44,111 nt of DNA, from NCBI GenBank assembly GCA_948471095.1, contig CAOKRG010000018.1:1-44111 (forward strand). Direction: 5' to 3'. Source of the DNA: an uncultured Oscillospiraceae bacterium (GTDB taxonomy: Bacteria; Bacillota; Clostridia; Oscillospirales; Acutalibacteraceae). The notes under the pieces were generated by a model. That model worked only from the letters and a program-made list of their open reading frames with translations, was not told where the DNA came from and did no database searches. Every line of letters begins with the position of its first letter. The stretch's first letter is position 1. The translations under genes and the position numbers were made by a program. Shown piece by piece: positions 33,611 to 40,563 of the stretch.

Positions 33611-33775
33611 GAGGGCCTCCGGCGGCCAAGTTCATCAAAGATGAACTTGCGGGGCTTATGACATTCGCTTCGCGAAGTCGCCCCTAAGAACCCACGAGTT
33701 ATTCATAGGATAACTCGTCCACTCCTTGAAAAAATGAACAAAACCTTTACAGTTGCGCTCAGGAAGCTTTCTCCG
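33611..33775 (+). repeat. THA repeat copy R8 (reference orientation)
   Basis: Reading left to right: GCCTCCGGCGG module (33615-33625); AAGTTCATC/GATGAACTT around AAA (33628-33648); purine-bulge hairpin (33651-33684) with GGGGC/GCCCC, GAC/GTC, unpaired A63, TTCGC/GCGAA and loop TTC; ACGAGTTATTC/GGATAACTCGT around ATA with one T-G wobble (33694-33718); a decayed CTTGAAA-loop hairpin; and the TTGCGCTCAGGAAGCTTTCT end module. Confidence 0.82.
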
Positions 33776-33816
33776 TGAAAAACACGCGTCCGGCCGCTTC
33801 CCTTCCACAAAGGCCC

Positions 33817-33845
33817 TTGAAAAAATCCCCATTCTGCGGTATAAT
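33817..33845 (+). promoter_or_regulatory. Sigma-A promoter of prfC
   Basis: TTGAAA (33817-33822), 17-bp spacer, TATAAT (33840-33845) preceded by CGG. The leader is about 94 nt. Confidence 0.8.
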
Positions 33846-33945
33846 ATCCATTGTTTTCTTTATTCTTCCCGCCAGAGGAGGCCTTCCCCCATGTAAACCC
33901 AGCCCCCTTTTCACCCCATTTTACTTTCAGAAAGGATGGCTTCTT

Positions 33946-35544
33946 TTGCCTGATATAAAAACAGAAATCACCCGCCGCCGGACCTTCGCCATTATCTCCC
34001 ACCCTGACGCGGGCAAAACCACTTTAACCGAAAAATTCCTTCTCTATGGCGGCGCCATTACCCTGGCCGGTATGGTCAAGGGCAAGCGCAACTCCCGCCA
34101 CGCGGTCTCCGACTGGATGGAGATCGAAAAGCAGCGGGGCATCTCCGTCACCTCTTCCGTCATGCAGTTTCAGTATGACGGGTTCTGCATCAATATTCTG
34201 GACACCCCCGGCCACCAGGATTTCTCCGAGGACACCTACCGCACCCTGATGGCCGCGGACTCCGCCGTCATGGTCATCGACGCCAGCAAGGGCGTGGAGG
34301 CCCAGACCCGCAAGCTCTTTAAGGTCTGCGTGATGCGGGATATTCCCATTTTCACCTTCATCAACAAGCTGGACCGGGACGCCCGCAGCCCTTACGACCT
34401 TCTGGACGAGATCGAGAAGGAGCTGGGCATCGGCGCCTACCCCATGAACTGGCCCATTGGCTCCGGCGTGGACTTTAAAGGCGTGTACGACCGGGAGCAG
34501 AACCGGGTGCTCCGCTTTGTTCCGGAGGAAAGCGGCGCGGGCCGCCGGGAGGTGGAGGAGGAGGACTACACCCTGGACGACCCGGACCTGGAAGGCGCCA
34601 TTGGGCCCTACCTTTATGAAACCCTAAAGGACGATGTGGAACTGCTGGACGGCGCGGGCTATGAGTTCGATTTGGAAAAGGTCCGCCACGGCAAGCTCTC
34701 GCCGGTGTTCTTCGGTTCGGCCCTGACCAATTTCGGCGTGGAGCCCTTCCTGGAGAGCTTCCTCCGCCTGACCCCCCCGCCTCTGGCCCGTAAAACCGCC
34801 GGCGGCATGGTGGACCCTTTTGACCCGGCCTTTTCCGCTTTCGTGTTTAAGATTCAGGCCAACATGAACAAGGCCCACCGGGACCGCATCGCCTTCATCC
34901 GCATATGCAGCGGCAGGTTTGAAAAGGGCATGGAGGTGGAGCACAACGGCCGGAAGATCAAGCTGGCCCAGCCCCAGCAGATTATGGCCCAGAGCCGGGA
35001 GATCATCGACGAGGCCTATGCGGGAGACGTCATCGGCATTTTCGACCCGGGGATTTTCTCCATCGGCGACACCCTGTGCGCGCCGGGAAAAAAGCTGAAG
35101 TTCGAGGGCATCCCAACCTTTGCCCCGGAACTGTTCAGCCTGGTGCGCCAAAAGGACACCATGAAGCGCAAGCAGTTTGTAAAGGGCGCGAACCAGATCG
35201 CCCAGGAGGGCGCCATCCAGATTTTCCAGGAGATCAGCTCCGGCATGGAGGAAATCATCGTGGGCGTGGTGGGCAGCCTGCAGTTCGACGTGTTCCAGTA
35301 CCGCATGGAGAACGAGTACAACGTGGACGTGCTGATGCAGACCCTGCCCTACTCCTTCATCCGCTGGATCGACAACGAGGACATGGACGAAACCGCCTTG
35401 AAAAAGCTGAACCTGACCTCCGACACCAAGAAGGTCCAGGACCTGCGGGGCCGCTACCTGCTGCTGTTCGCCAATCAGTGGAGCATCAACTGGGCCCTGG
35501 AGCGCAACGAGGGGCTTTTGCTGTCCGAGTTCAGCCAGGGGTAA
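33946..35544 (+). CDS. prfC: Peptide chain release factor 3 (RF3)
   Basis: GTPase that recycles RF1/RF2 from the ribosome after termination. It is 532 residues, the normal RF3 length. The translated sequence begins PDIKTEITRRRTFAIISHP. G1 is HPDAGKTT (about 19-26), G3 is DTPGHQDF, G4 is NKLD. RF3-specific C-terminal domains follow, including the QFVKGANQIAQEG region. The start is TTG 33946, with AAAGGA (33931-33936) 9 nt upstream. An in-frame ATG at 33775 lies upstream of the promoter and would add 57 residues without family support. Single-gene transcript with its own promoter and terminator. Confidence 0.95.
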   Translation: MPDIKTEITRRRTFAIISHPDAGKTTLTEKFLLYGGAITLAGMVKGKRNSRHAVSDWMEIEKQRGISVTSSVMQFQYDGFCINILDTPGHQDFSEDTYRTLMAADSAVMVIDASKGVEAQTRKLFKVCVMRDIPIFTFINKLDRDARSPYDLLDEIEKELGIGAYPMNWPIGSGVDFKGVYDREQNRVLRFVPEESGAGRREVEEEDYTLDDPDLEGAIGPYLYETLKDDVELLDGAGYEFDLEKVRHGKLSPVFFGSALTNFGVEPFLESFLRLTPPPLARKTAGGMVDPFDPAFSAFVFKIQANMNKAHRDRIAFIRICSGRFEKGMEVEHNGRKIKLAQPQQIMAQSREIIDEAYAGDVIGIFDPGIFSIGDTLCAPGKKLKFEGIPTFAPELFSLVRQKDTMKRKQFVKGANQIAQEGAIQIFQEISSGMEEIIVGVVGSLQFDVFQYRMENEYNVDVLMQTLPYSFIRWIDNEDMDETALKKLNLTSDTKKVQDLRGRYLLLFANQWSINWALERNEGLLLSEFSQG

Positions 35545-35587
35545 CCGCCGCCCAGCCCAAAGGGCCATTGGATTTCTAAAGTACAGA

Positions 35588-35624
35588 AAAGCCCGGAAGC
35601 CTGCTGCGGCTTCCGGACTTTTTT
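35588..35624 (+). terminator. Rho-independent terminator, bidirectional, of prfC
   Basis: Arms CCGGAAGCC/GGCTTCCGG (35593-35601, 35608-35616) around TGCTGC, then ACTTTTTT. An A-run on the left lets it also stop the convergent EEP transcript. Confidence 0.9.
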
Positions 35625-35630
35625 GCTTGT

Positions 35631-36407
35631 TTATAGCGCCAACTCTACCCCCACCGGGTAGTGGTCGGACAGATACACCCCGTCCTCCTGGTCCTGTGCC
35701 AAAAAGGCGGGGCCAAGGCTGGGCAGGTTGGTGAAAATGTAGTCGATCTTCTCCGGCGGGCTCTGCCGTCCAAAGTCGTGGAAGGTGCCGCCGGTATTTT
35801 GGGTCACGTCAGCCAAAGGCCGGCCGCACCCGGCAAAGCCCTGGGCGCTCTGGTAAACCAGGCTGTCCGGGTAGGCGTTGAAGTCTCCTGTCAAAATCAC
35901 CGGCATGGGGCGGCGGGCATAGTCCGTGGCCATGCGGGAGAGGATCAGGCTCAGGCCCTGGGCCTGGGCGGTGGGGCCCTCGTGGTCCAGGTGGGTGTTG
36001 TAAAACCGCAGCAGCTTCCCGGTCTCCCGATGAACCAGCATGGCGCAGGTGCAGATGCGGGGGCAGCCGCTCTGGTCCGTGGCGAAACGGCTTCCGGGCA
36101 GGTCCGGCGTGTCGGATAGCCAGAACTGGTCCAGGCCCAGCAGGTCGAAGTCCTCCCGCCGGAAAGCGATGGGGTTGCTCTCGCCTTGCAGGTCCGCCTC
36201 CCGGCCAACGCCGCACACCTCATACTCTGGGAAGCTCTCCATCAGCCAGCGGCGCATGTGGGGGGCCGCCTCCTGAAAGCCCGCCAGCCCCGCCCCATGG
36301 CCGGGGAACCGGGAGCGGATAAACGCCCGCCGGTTGGCAAAGGAGTTCCTGCCGTCCTGGGGCACGTCCACCCGGAGATTGTATGTAAAAACCTGGATGC
36401 TCGCCAT
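35631..36407 (-). CDS. Endonuclease/exonuclease/phosphatase (EEP) family hydrolase
   Basis: A 258-residue metal-dependent phosphodiesterase-fold protein. Motifs in order: FTYNLRVD (Asn10), the metal Glu in GFQEAAPH (about 45), NTHLDHEG (His about 138), LTGDFNAYPDS (Asp/Asn about 172-174), KIDYIF (Asp about 226) and the catalytic SDHYPV (about 248-253). No signal peptide, so it is cytoplasmic. The family covers nucleases, sphingomyelinases and phosphoinositide or sugar phosphatases. The substrate cannot be assigned. It starts 6 bp after pduL, so both are on one transcript. Confidence 0.88.
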   Translation of the reverse strand: MASIQVFTYNLRVDVPQDGRNSFANRRAFIRSRFPGHGAGLAGFQEAAPHMRRWLMESFPEYEVCGVGREADLQGESNPIAFRREDFDLLGLDQFWLSDTPDLPGSRFATDQSGCPRICTCAMLVHRETGKLLRFYNTHLDHEGPTAQAQGLSLILSRMATDYARRPMPVILTGDFNAYPDSLVYQSAQGFAGCGRPLADVTQNTGGTFHDFGRQSPPEKIDYIFTNLPSLGPAFLAQDQEDGVYLSDHYPVGVELAL

Positions 36408-36413
36408 AGGGGG

Positions 36414-36980
36414 TTACAGAACGATCTCTCCGTCCACTGTGCCGGGCAGCGCGGCGGCATTGGACTCGTCGGTGTCCACATGCATGGCCAGGGCGTACTT
36501 GGGGCTCACCCGGCAGACCACATCGCCGAAAATCAGGGCGCGGCCGTTGTAATCCACCTTCACGGAGACGATCTGCTTGTCCTCCACCCCGGCCTCTTTG
36601 GCCTCTTCGGGGTTAAAGTGGATGTGGCGCTTGGCGGCGATGACGCCTTTTTCAATGGCGACCTCCCCGGCAGGGCCCTTCAGGGTGCAGCCAGGGGTGC
36701 CTTCCAGGTCTCCAGACTCCCGGATGGGGGCGGTGACCCCCAGCTTGCGGGCGTCGGTCAGGGAGATTTCTACCTGGGTCTCGGGGCGGCAGGGGCCCAG
36801 AATGGACATGGACATGGAGCCCTTGGGGCCAACGACCTCCACCTTTTCGGCGCAGGCGAACTGCCCGGGCTGGGACAGATCCTTCTTGTTGGTGAGGGTC
36901 GCGCCGGGGCCGAACAGGGTGGCAAGGTCAGCCTCGGACACGTGGACGTGATGGGCGGATGTTTCTACCATAACTTTCAT
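36414..36980 (-). CDS. pduL: Phosphate propanoyltransferase (PduL-type phosphotransacylase)
   Basis: Transfers an acyl group between CoA and phosphate, allowing ATP formation with acetate or propionate kinase. It is 188 residues. Zinc-binding histidines lie in SAHHVHVS (about 8-15) and AKRHIHFNP (about 115-123), one set in each half of the duplicated barrel. ATG 36980 has AGGAGG 8 nt upstream. There is no N-terminal encapsulation helix and no microcompartment shell gene nearby, so this is likely a housekeeping acetate-pathway PduL in place of Pta. A good promoter sits about 40 bp upstream, back-to-back with the glycosylase promoter. Confidence 0.92.
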   Translation of the reverse strand: MKVMVETSAHHVHVSEADLATLFGPGATLTNKKDLSQPGQFACAEKVEVVGPKGSMSMSILGPCRPETQVEISLTDARKLGVTAPIRESGDLEGTPGCTLKGPAGEVAIEKGVIAAKRHIHFNPEEAKEAGVEDKQIVSVKVDYNGRALIFGDVVCRVSPKYALAMHVDTDESNAAALPGTVDGEIVL

Positions 36981-37018
36981 TGCGCTGTCCTCCTGAATCA
37001 ATGTAAGCATTTGGTATA

Positions 37019-37047
37019 ATTATACTCCCGCCCTCGAGAAAAAGCAA
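37019..37047 (-). promoter_or_regulatory. Sigma-A promoter of pduL-EEP
   Basis: Minus strand: TTGCTT (37047-37042), 17-bp spacer, TATAAT (37024-37019). Divergent from the promoter at 37055-37083, only 7 bp away. Confidence 0.75.
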
Positions 37048-37054
37048 CGGAAAT

Positions 37055-37083
37055 TTGACTTTATTTTCTCTCCGTGGTAAAAT
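37055..37083 (+). promoter_or_regulatory. Sigma-A promoter reading into repeat R9 and the glycosylase gene
   Basis: TTGACT (37055-37060), 17-bp spacer, TAAAAT (37078-37083) preceded by TGG. Transcription would start near 37090, so the whole of R9 lies in the leader of the gene at 37397. Confidence 0.72.
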
Positions 37084-37140
37084 GTACACGGCGCAGACCT
37101 AGATGGGAAACGCGACTTGTCGTGGCCGTGTACCGGAAGT

Positions 37141-37322
37141 TTCGGGACTGCCCCAAGGGGGCAGTTTTGGAAGAGTAATACGGAGTGGCCTCCGGGCGCA
37201 AAAGGCGCGCCCTACGGCAAGGCCGTGGGGCTCTGCCCCACACCCTGCCAGGGGCCGCGACTTCGCGGAGCGAACGTCGACGCCCCTGGACTGCGTACAT
37301 TTTTCACCATTAACTGGTAGAG
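37141..37322. repeat. THA repeat copy R9, inside a predicted leader RNA
   Basis: Hairpins in order: ACTGCCCC/GGGGCAGT around AAG (37147-37165); GGGCGC/GCGCCC (37194-37212); GTGGGGC/GCCCCAC around TCT (37225-37241); the purine-bulge hairpin in reverse, extended by CCAGGGGC/GCCCCTGG (37248-37289); then CCTGGACTGCGTACATT. It starts with the GGGACTG...AGTAATACGGAGT module of R2 and R3 and ends with the module of R1 and R4. Confidence 0.82.
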
Positions 37323-37396
37323 TAATGCGGGTTCTCAGAAAAATCTCCAAGCCTTCGTGGCCAAATGAACGCATCAAACAATGGGAGGCGGTAAGT

Positions 37397-37972
37397 GTGT
37401 ACGACAATTGGGAGGCGTTGGAACGGGCCTGTCTGGAATGCCGCAAGTGCGGCCTCTGCCAGGACCGGCGCCATGTGGTGTTCGGCGTGGGCAGCGCCCA
37501 GGCCAAGGTGCTGTTTGTGGGCGAAGGGCCCGGCGAACACGAGGACCTGCAGGGAGAACCCTTTGTGGGCCGGGGCGGGCAGCTGCTGGATAAGTATCTG
37601 GCCGCAGTGGACCTGGACCGGAAAACCAACGTCTACATTGCCAACATTGTCAAGTGCCGCCCGCCCCAGAACCGGGACCCCCTGCCCGAGGAGCAGGAGG
37701 CCTGCATCGGCTGGCTGCGGAACCAGTTCGCCCTGCTGCGGCCCAAGATCGTGGTGTGCCTGGGCCGGGTGGCGGCCATGCGCATGATGAAGCCGGACAT
37801 CAAGATCACCAAGGAGCACGGGGTATTTGTGGAGAAAAACGGCACGCTGATGATGGCGACGCTCCATCCCGCCGCGCTGCTGCGCAACCCCAAACAAAAG
37901 CCCGCCGCCTTTGAGGATTATCTCCGGCTGCGGGAAAAAATAGATGAGCTGGGGTGCGATATCGCGAAATAG
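37397..37972 (+). CDS. Uracil-DNA glycosylase, family 4 (Fe-S)
   Basis: Removes uracil from DNA in base-excision repair. It is 191 residues. Four iron-sulfur cysteines: C15 and C18 (CLECRKC) and two flanking KCRPPQNRDPLPEEQEAC (about 80-97). The catalytic motif is GEGPGEHEDLQGEPFVGRGG (about 39-58) and the C-terminal motif is ATLHPAALLRNP. GTG 37397 has GGGAGG 8 nt upstream and gives the usual N-terminus. Longer in-frame starts run into repeat R9. It is transcribed from 37055-37083 through R9. Confidence 0.92.
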   Translation: MYDNWEALERACLECRKCGLCQDRRHVVFGVGSAQAKVLFVGEGPGEHEDLQGEPFVGRGGQLLDKYLAAVDLDRKTNVYIANIVKCRPPQNRDPLPEEQEACIGWLRNQFALLRPKIVVCLGRVAAMRMMKPDIKITKEHGVFVEKNGTLMMATLHPAALLRNPKQKPAAFEDYLRLREKIDELGCDIAK

Positions 37973-38114
37973 GAGAAGGCGTTATAATTCGGAGCCATAG
38001 CGCAACGGACGGCCCCGTTCCGGCAAAGCCTCACGCTTACAGCTCCCTACGGCACGCCGGTTCAGAGCCATGGTTCTGTAAAATAGCGGCACTCCCAAGC
38101 GGAGCCCCAAAGAC

Positions 38115-38152
38115 GATCCGCCGCGGCGCTTTGTTCGCGCCGCGGCTTTTTC
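38115..38152 (+). terminator. Rho-independent terminator of the glycosylase gene
   Basis: A 10-bp stem GCCGCGGCGC/GCGCCGCGGC (38120-38129, 38137-38146) followed by TTTTTC. The 140 bp between the gene and this stem show no element I recognise. Confidence 0.88.
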
Positions 38153-38168
38153 TTCCATAAACGGCCGT

Positions 38169-39215
38169 TCAGCCCTCCCCGGCCGCTTTGCGCCTGCCAT
38201 AGAGGAACTGGTCCACCACCACCAGCAGGGCCCCGGCGATCACCACCAGATAGTAAGTAAAGAACCGCCAGACCATGACGGCGGCGTAAAGGTCGTTGTT
38301 CACAAAATAGGGCCGGAGAAAGCTGGAAAAGCCGATCTCCTGGGCTCCCGAGGCCCCCGGCATGGGCATGAAGGACACCGAGGACTGCAGCAGGCTCTGC
38401 ATGGCCACGATCTCCCCATAGCCCGCCTGGGTGTAGCCAAAGGAGCGGTAGACAAAATAGAGCACGCTCATTTGCAGAATAAACTGGGGGATGGAGAGCA
38501 GCACGCCCCACACCACCGCCTTTTTCTTCTCTTTAAAGTCATCGGTGTAGCTGTCGAAGTCCGCCTCGAACTGGTCGATGGCCTCCGCCGCGTGAAAACG
38601 GACGGAAAGCTTGGGGAAGCGTCCGGCCAGCCGCTTGGCGAACCGGCAGATGGCCCCCAGTACGGGCCGGCAGAACAGGGACCCGAAAAATACCACGGAC
38701 CCGCCGTTGATCAGCAGCCCCACCACGATAAACGGGATGATGCCCGGGTTTTCCGCCGCGATCTTCCCATACATGGCCCAGAAGGACAGAGCCGAGCACA
38801 GCACAAAGGCGCATTGATAGCAGAAAAATTTCATGATCAGCACCGCCGTGGAGAGGCCCACGGGAACGTGGTCCCGCCGCAGATAGGCCGCCTGCATGGG
38901 CTGGCCGCCGGTGGAGCTGGGCGTGATGTAGGAATAGTAAATGCCGATGAGGGCGATCTTCATGGACGCGCCCAGGCCCATGGGGATGTTCTGGCTGCGC
39001 ATCAGCAGCATGATCACGCCGCCCTCAAAGAAAAAGAACGCCACCGATATCACGATGGCCATGCTCAGGTTTCCCGGCGTCAGGTGGGTGATGGTGTAAA
39101 ACACGTTGCCAAATTCCCGGTTGAATACCCCGAACAGGACCACCGCCAAGATGGTGGCGGCAATGTACAGCATCCCCCAGGGGAACTTTTTCTTTTTCGG
39201 CGGCAGAACGCTCAT
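38169..39215 (-). CDS. Lysylphosphatidylglycerol-synthase-type membrane protein (flippase domain only)
   Basis: A 348-residue integral membrane protein with about eight helices, like the N-terminal flippase part of MprF (UPF0104). The family signature YYSYITPSSTGGQPMQAAYL lies near 100-119, and a GASGAQEIGF segment near 300. The soluble aminoacyl-transferase half of MprF is absent, so it cannot itself lysinylate lipids. Such stand-alone proteins probably move lipids or lipid-linked molecules. ATG 39215 has GGAAGG 8 nt upstream. A longer in-frame start at 39320 lacks support. It follows mreB by about 170 bp. Confidence 0.87.
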   Translation of the reverse strand: MSVLPPKKKKFPWGMLYIAATILAVVLFGVFNREFGNVFYTITHLTPGNLSMAIVISVAFFFFEGGVIMLLMRSQNIPMGLGASMKIALIGIYYSYITPSSTGGQPMQAAYLRRDHVPVGLSTAVLIMKFFCYQCAFVLCSALSFWAMYGKIAAENPGIIPFIVVGLLINGGSVVFFGSLFCRPVLGAICRFAKRLAGRFPKLSVRFHAAEAIDQFEADFDSYTDDFKEKKKAVVWGVLLSIPQFILQMSVLYFVYRSFGYTQAGYGEIVAMQSLLQSSVSFMPMPGASGAQEIGFSSFLRPYFVNNDLYAAVMVWRFFTYYLVVIAGALLVVVDQFLYGRRKAAGEG

Positions 39216-39386
39216 CGCGGGACCCTTCCTTTCCTTCGAACCGGCGCCAACCGGATATAAACTCCGTCTTTCCGTGTACAAGACCCATTGGCGCAAGTTC
39301 TGATCAAGCCTGCGGGACAAAGCATAGCAGACAATGCTTACGTTCCGCCGGTGGTCTTTCTTACAAATTTATGAAGGGGAAGGAGC

Positions 39387-40409
39387 TCAGCCGTAAGACA
39401 TCAGGGGGTTGATGCGCCCGTGCTCGCCCCGCTCCAGCTTGTCTATGTACTTGATGGCCCGCCCGGCCCCCAGCGCCACGCATTCGCCGGGGCTTTCCGC
39501 CACGATGACCGGGATCTTCGTCTTTTTTGAGAGCAAAGTGGAGAGCCCGTATAGGTTGGCCGAACCGCCGGTGAGGATGATCCCGTCGGTAAAAATGTCC
39601 GCCAGCAGCTCCGGCGGGGTCAGCTCCAGGGTGGACTGCACCGTGCGCACAATGGCGATGGCGGGCTCGATGAGGGCCTCGATCATGTCGTCCGAGGTCA
39701 TCACCGTGGCGGTAGGCAGGCCGTTGAGGGCGTCCAGGCCCTTCAGCATATAGGTGGTCAGCCTGCGGCGGGGGTAGGCGCAGCCAATGGCGGTTTTTGC
39801 CGCCTCGGCCATGCGGTCGCCGATGATGAGGCTGAACTTTCGCCGGACATATTTGATGATGGCGTCGTTAAAATCCGCCCCGGCAATGTGGGTGGAATTG
39901 GCAATGGCGATGCCGTTGAGGGAGATGACGGCCATGTCGGTGGTGCCCTCCCCCACGTCCACGATCATGCAGCCGTGGGGCGCGGCAATGTCCACCCCGG
40001 CCCCGATGGCGGCGGCCACCGGCTCCTCGATGAGGCAGACCTTCCGCACGCCCGCCGCGCCGATGGCGTCCACCACGGCGCGCTTTTCCACCTCCGTCAC
40101 CCCGCAGGGCACGCTGACCACCACCCGGGGCATAAAGACCCGGCTGCGGCCCACCTGGCGCAGGTAAAAGGCGATCAGGTGCTCGGCCAGGGACAGGTCG
40201 GAAATCACCCCGTTGCACAGGGGATGGGCCACCGTCACCCGGTCGGAGGTTCGGCCCAGCATCCGGTAGGCCTCGCTGCCGATGGCGATGATCTCGTCGG
40301 TCATATTGTCCACCGCGATAATGGCGGGTTCGTTGAGCACAATGCCCCTGCCGTCCTGGTACACCTTGAAGCGGGCCGTGCCCAAATCGATGGCAATGTC
40401 GTTTCCCAT
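39387..40409 (-). CDS. mreB: MreB/Mbl rod-shape cytoskeletal protein
   Basis: Actin-like filament protein that guides lateral wall synthesis. It is 340 residues, the usual length. Phosphate-1 is AIDLGTARFKVY (6-17), followed by GKGIVL-like DGRGIVLNEPA. Phosphate-2 is IVDVGEGTTDMAVIS (about 150-164), and the adenosine motif is ILTGGSANLYGL (about 285-296). It stands apart from mreC/mreD, so it may be a second, mbl- or mreBH-like paralogue. Strong own promoter 64 bp upstream. Confidence 0.93.
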   Translation of the reverse strand: MGNDIAIDLGTARFKVYQDGRGIVLNEPAIIAVDNMTDEIIAIGSEAYRMLGRTSDRVTVAHPLCNGVISDLSLAEHLIAFYLRQVGRSRVFMPRVVVSVPCGVTEVEKRAVVDAIGAAGVRKVCLIEEPVAAAIGAGVDIAAPHGCMIVDVGEGTTDMAVISLNGIAIANSTHIAGADFNDAIIKYVRRKFSLIIGDRMAEAAKTAIGCAYPRRRLTTYMLKGLDALNGLPTATVMTSDDMIEALIEPAIAIVRTVQSTLELTPPELLADIFTDGIILTGGSANLYGLSTLLSKKTKIPVIVAESPGECVALGAGRAIKYIDKLERGEHGRINPLMSYG

Positions 40410-40472
40410 GTTCCTCTCCCATTCCCACGCCCATAAATTGGCTCACTCGCCCTTTGCGAATGATTACCATAT

Positions 40473-40501
40473 AGTATACCATATCCTGTAGATTTTTTCA
40501 A
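40473..40501 (-). promoter_or_regulatory. Sigma-A promoter of mreB
   Basis: Minus strand: TTGAAA (40501-40496), 17-bp spacer, TATACT (40478-40473) preceded by TGG. GGATATGGTAT at its -10 matches the glg promoter. Confidence 0.78.
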
Positions 40502-40563
40502 CCATTAATCCAGGATATCCCATTTCATTCCCCATAAGCGCCTGACCGCGGGGCGGCGCTGGT

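Noticed and set aside
16234-33775. CRISPR array explanation for the recurring hairpins
   Set aside because: Copies are kilobases apart, there are no regular spacers and no cas genes.
33775-33945. N-terminal extension of RF3 from ATG 33775
   Set aside because: The extension lies upstream of and across the promoter and has no family counterpart; TTG 33946 has a good ribosome site.
37103-37396. Extended N-terminus of the uracil-DNA glycosylase
   Set aside because: The extension is translated repeat R9; GTG 37397 with GGGAGG fits the family.
37990-38100. tRNA-like look of the stretch after the glycosylase gene
   Set aside because: No cloverleaf with a T-loop GTTCGA or acceptor pairing could be formed.
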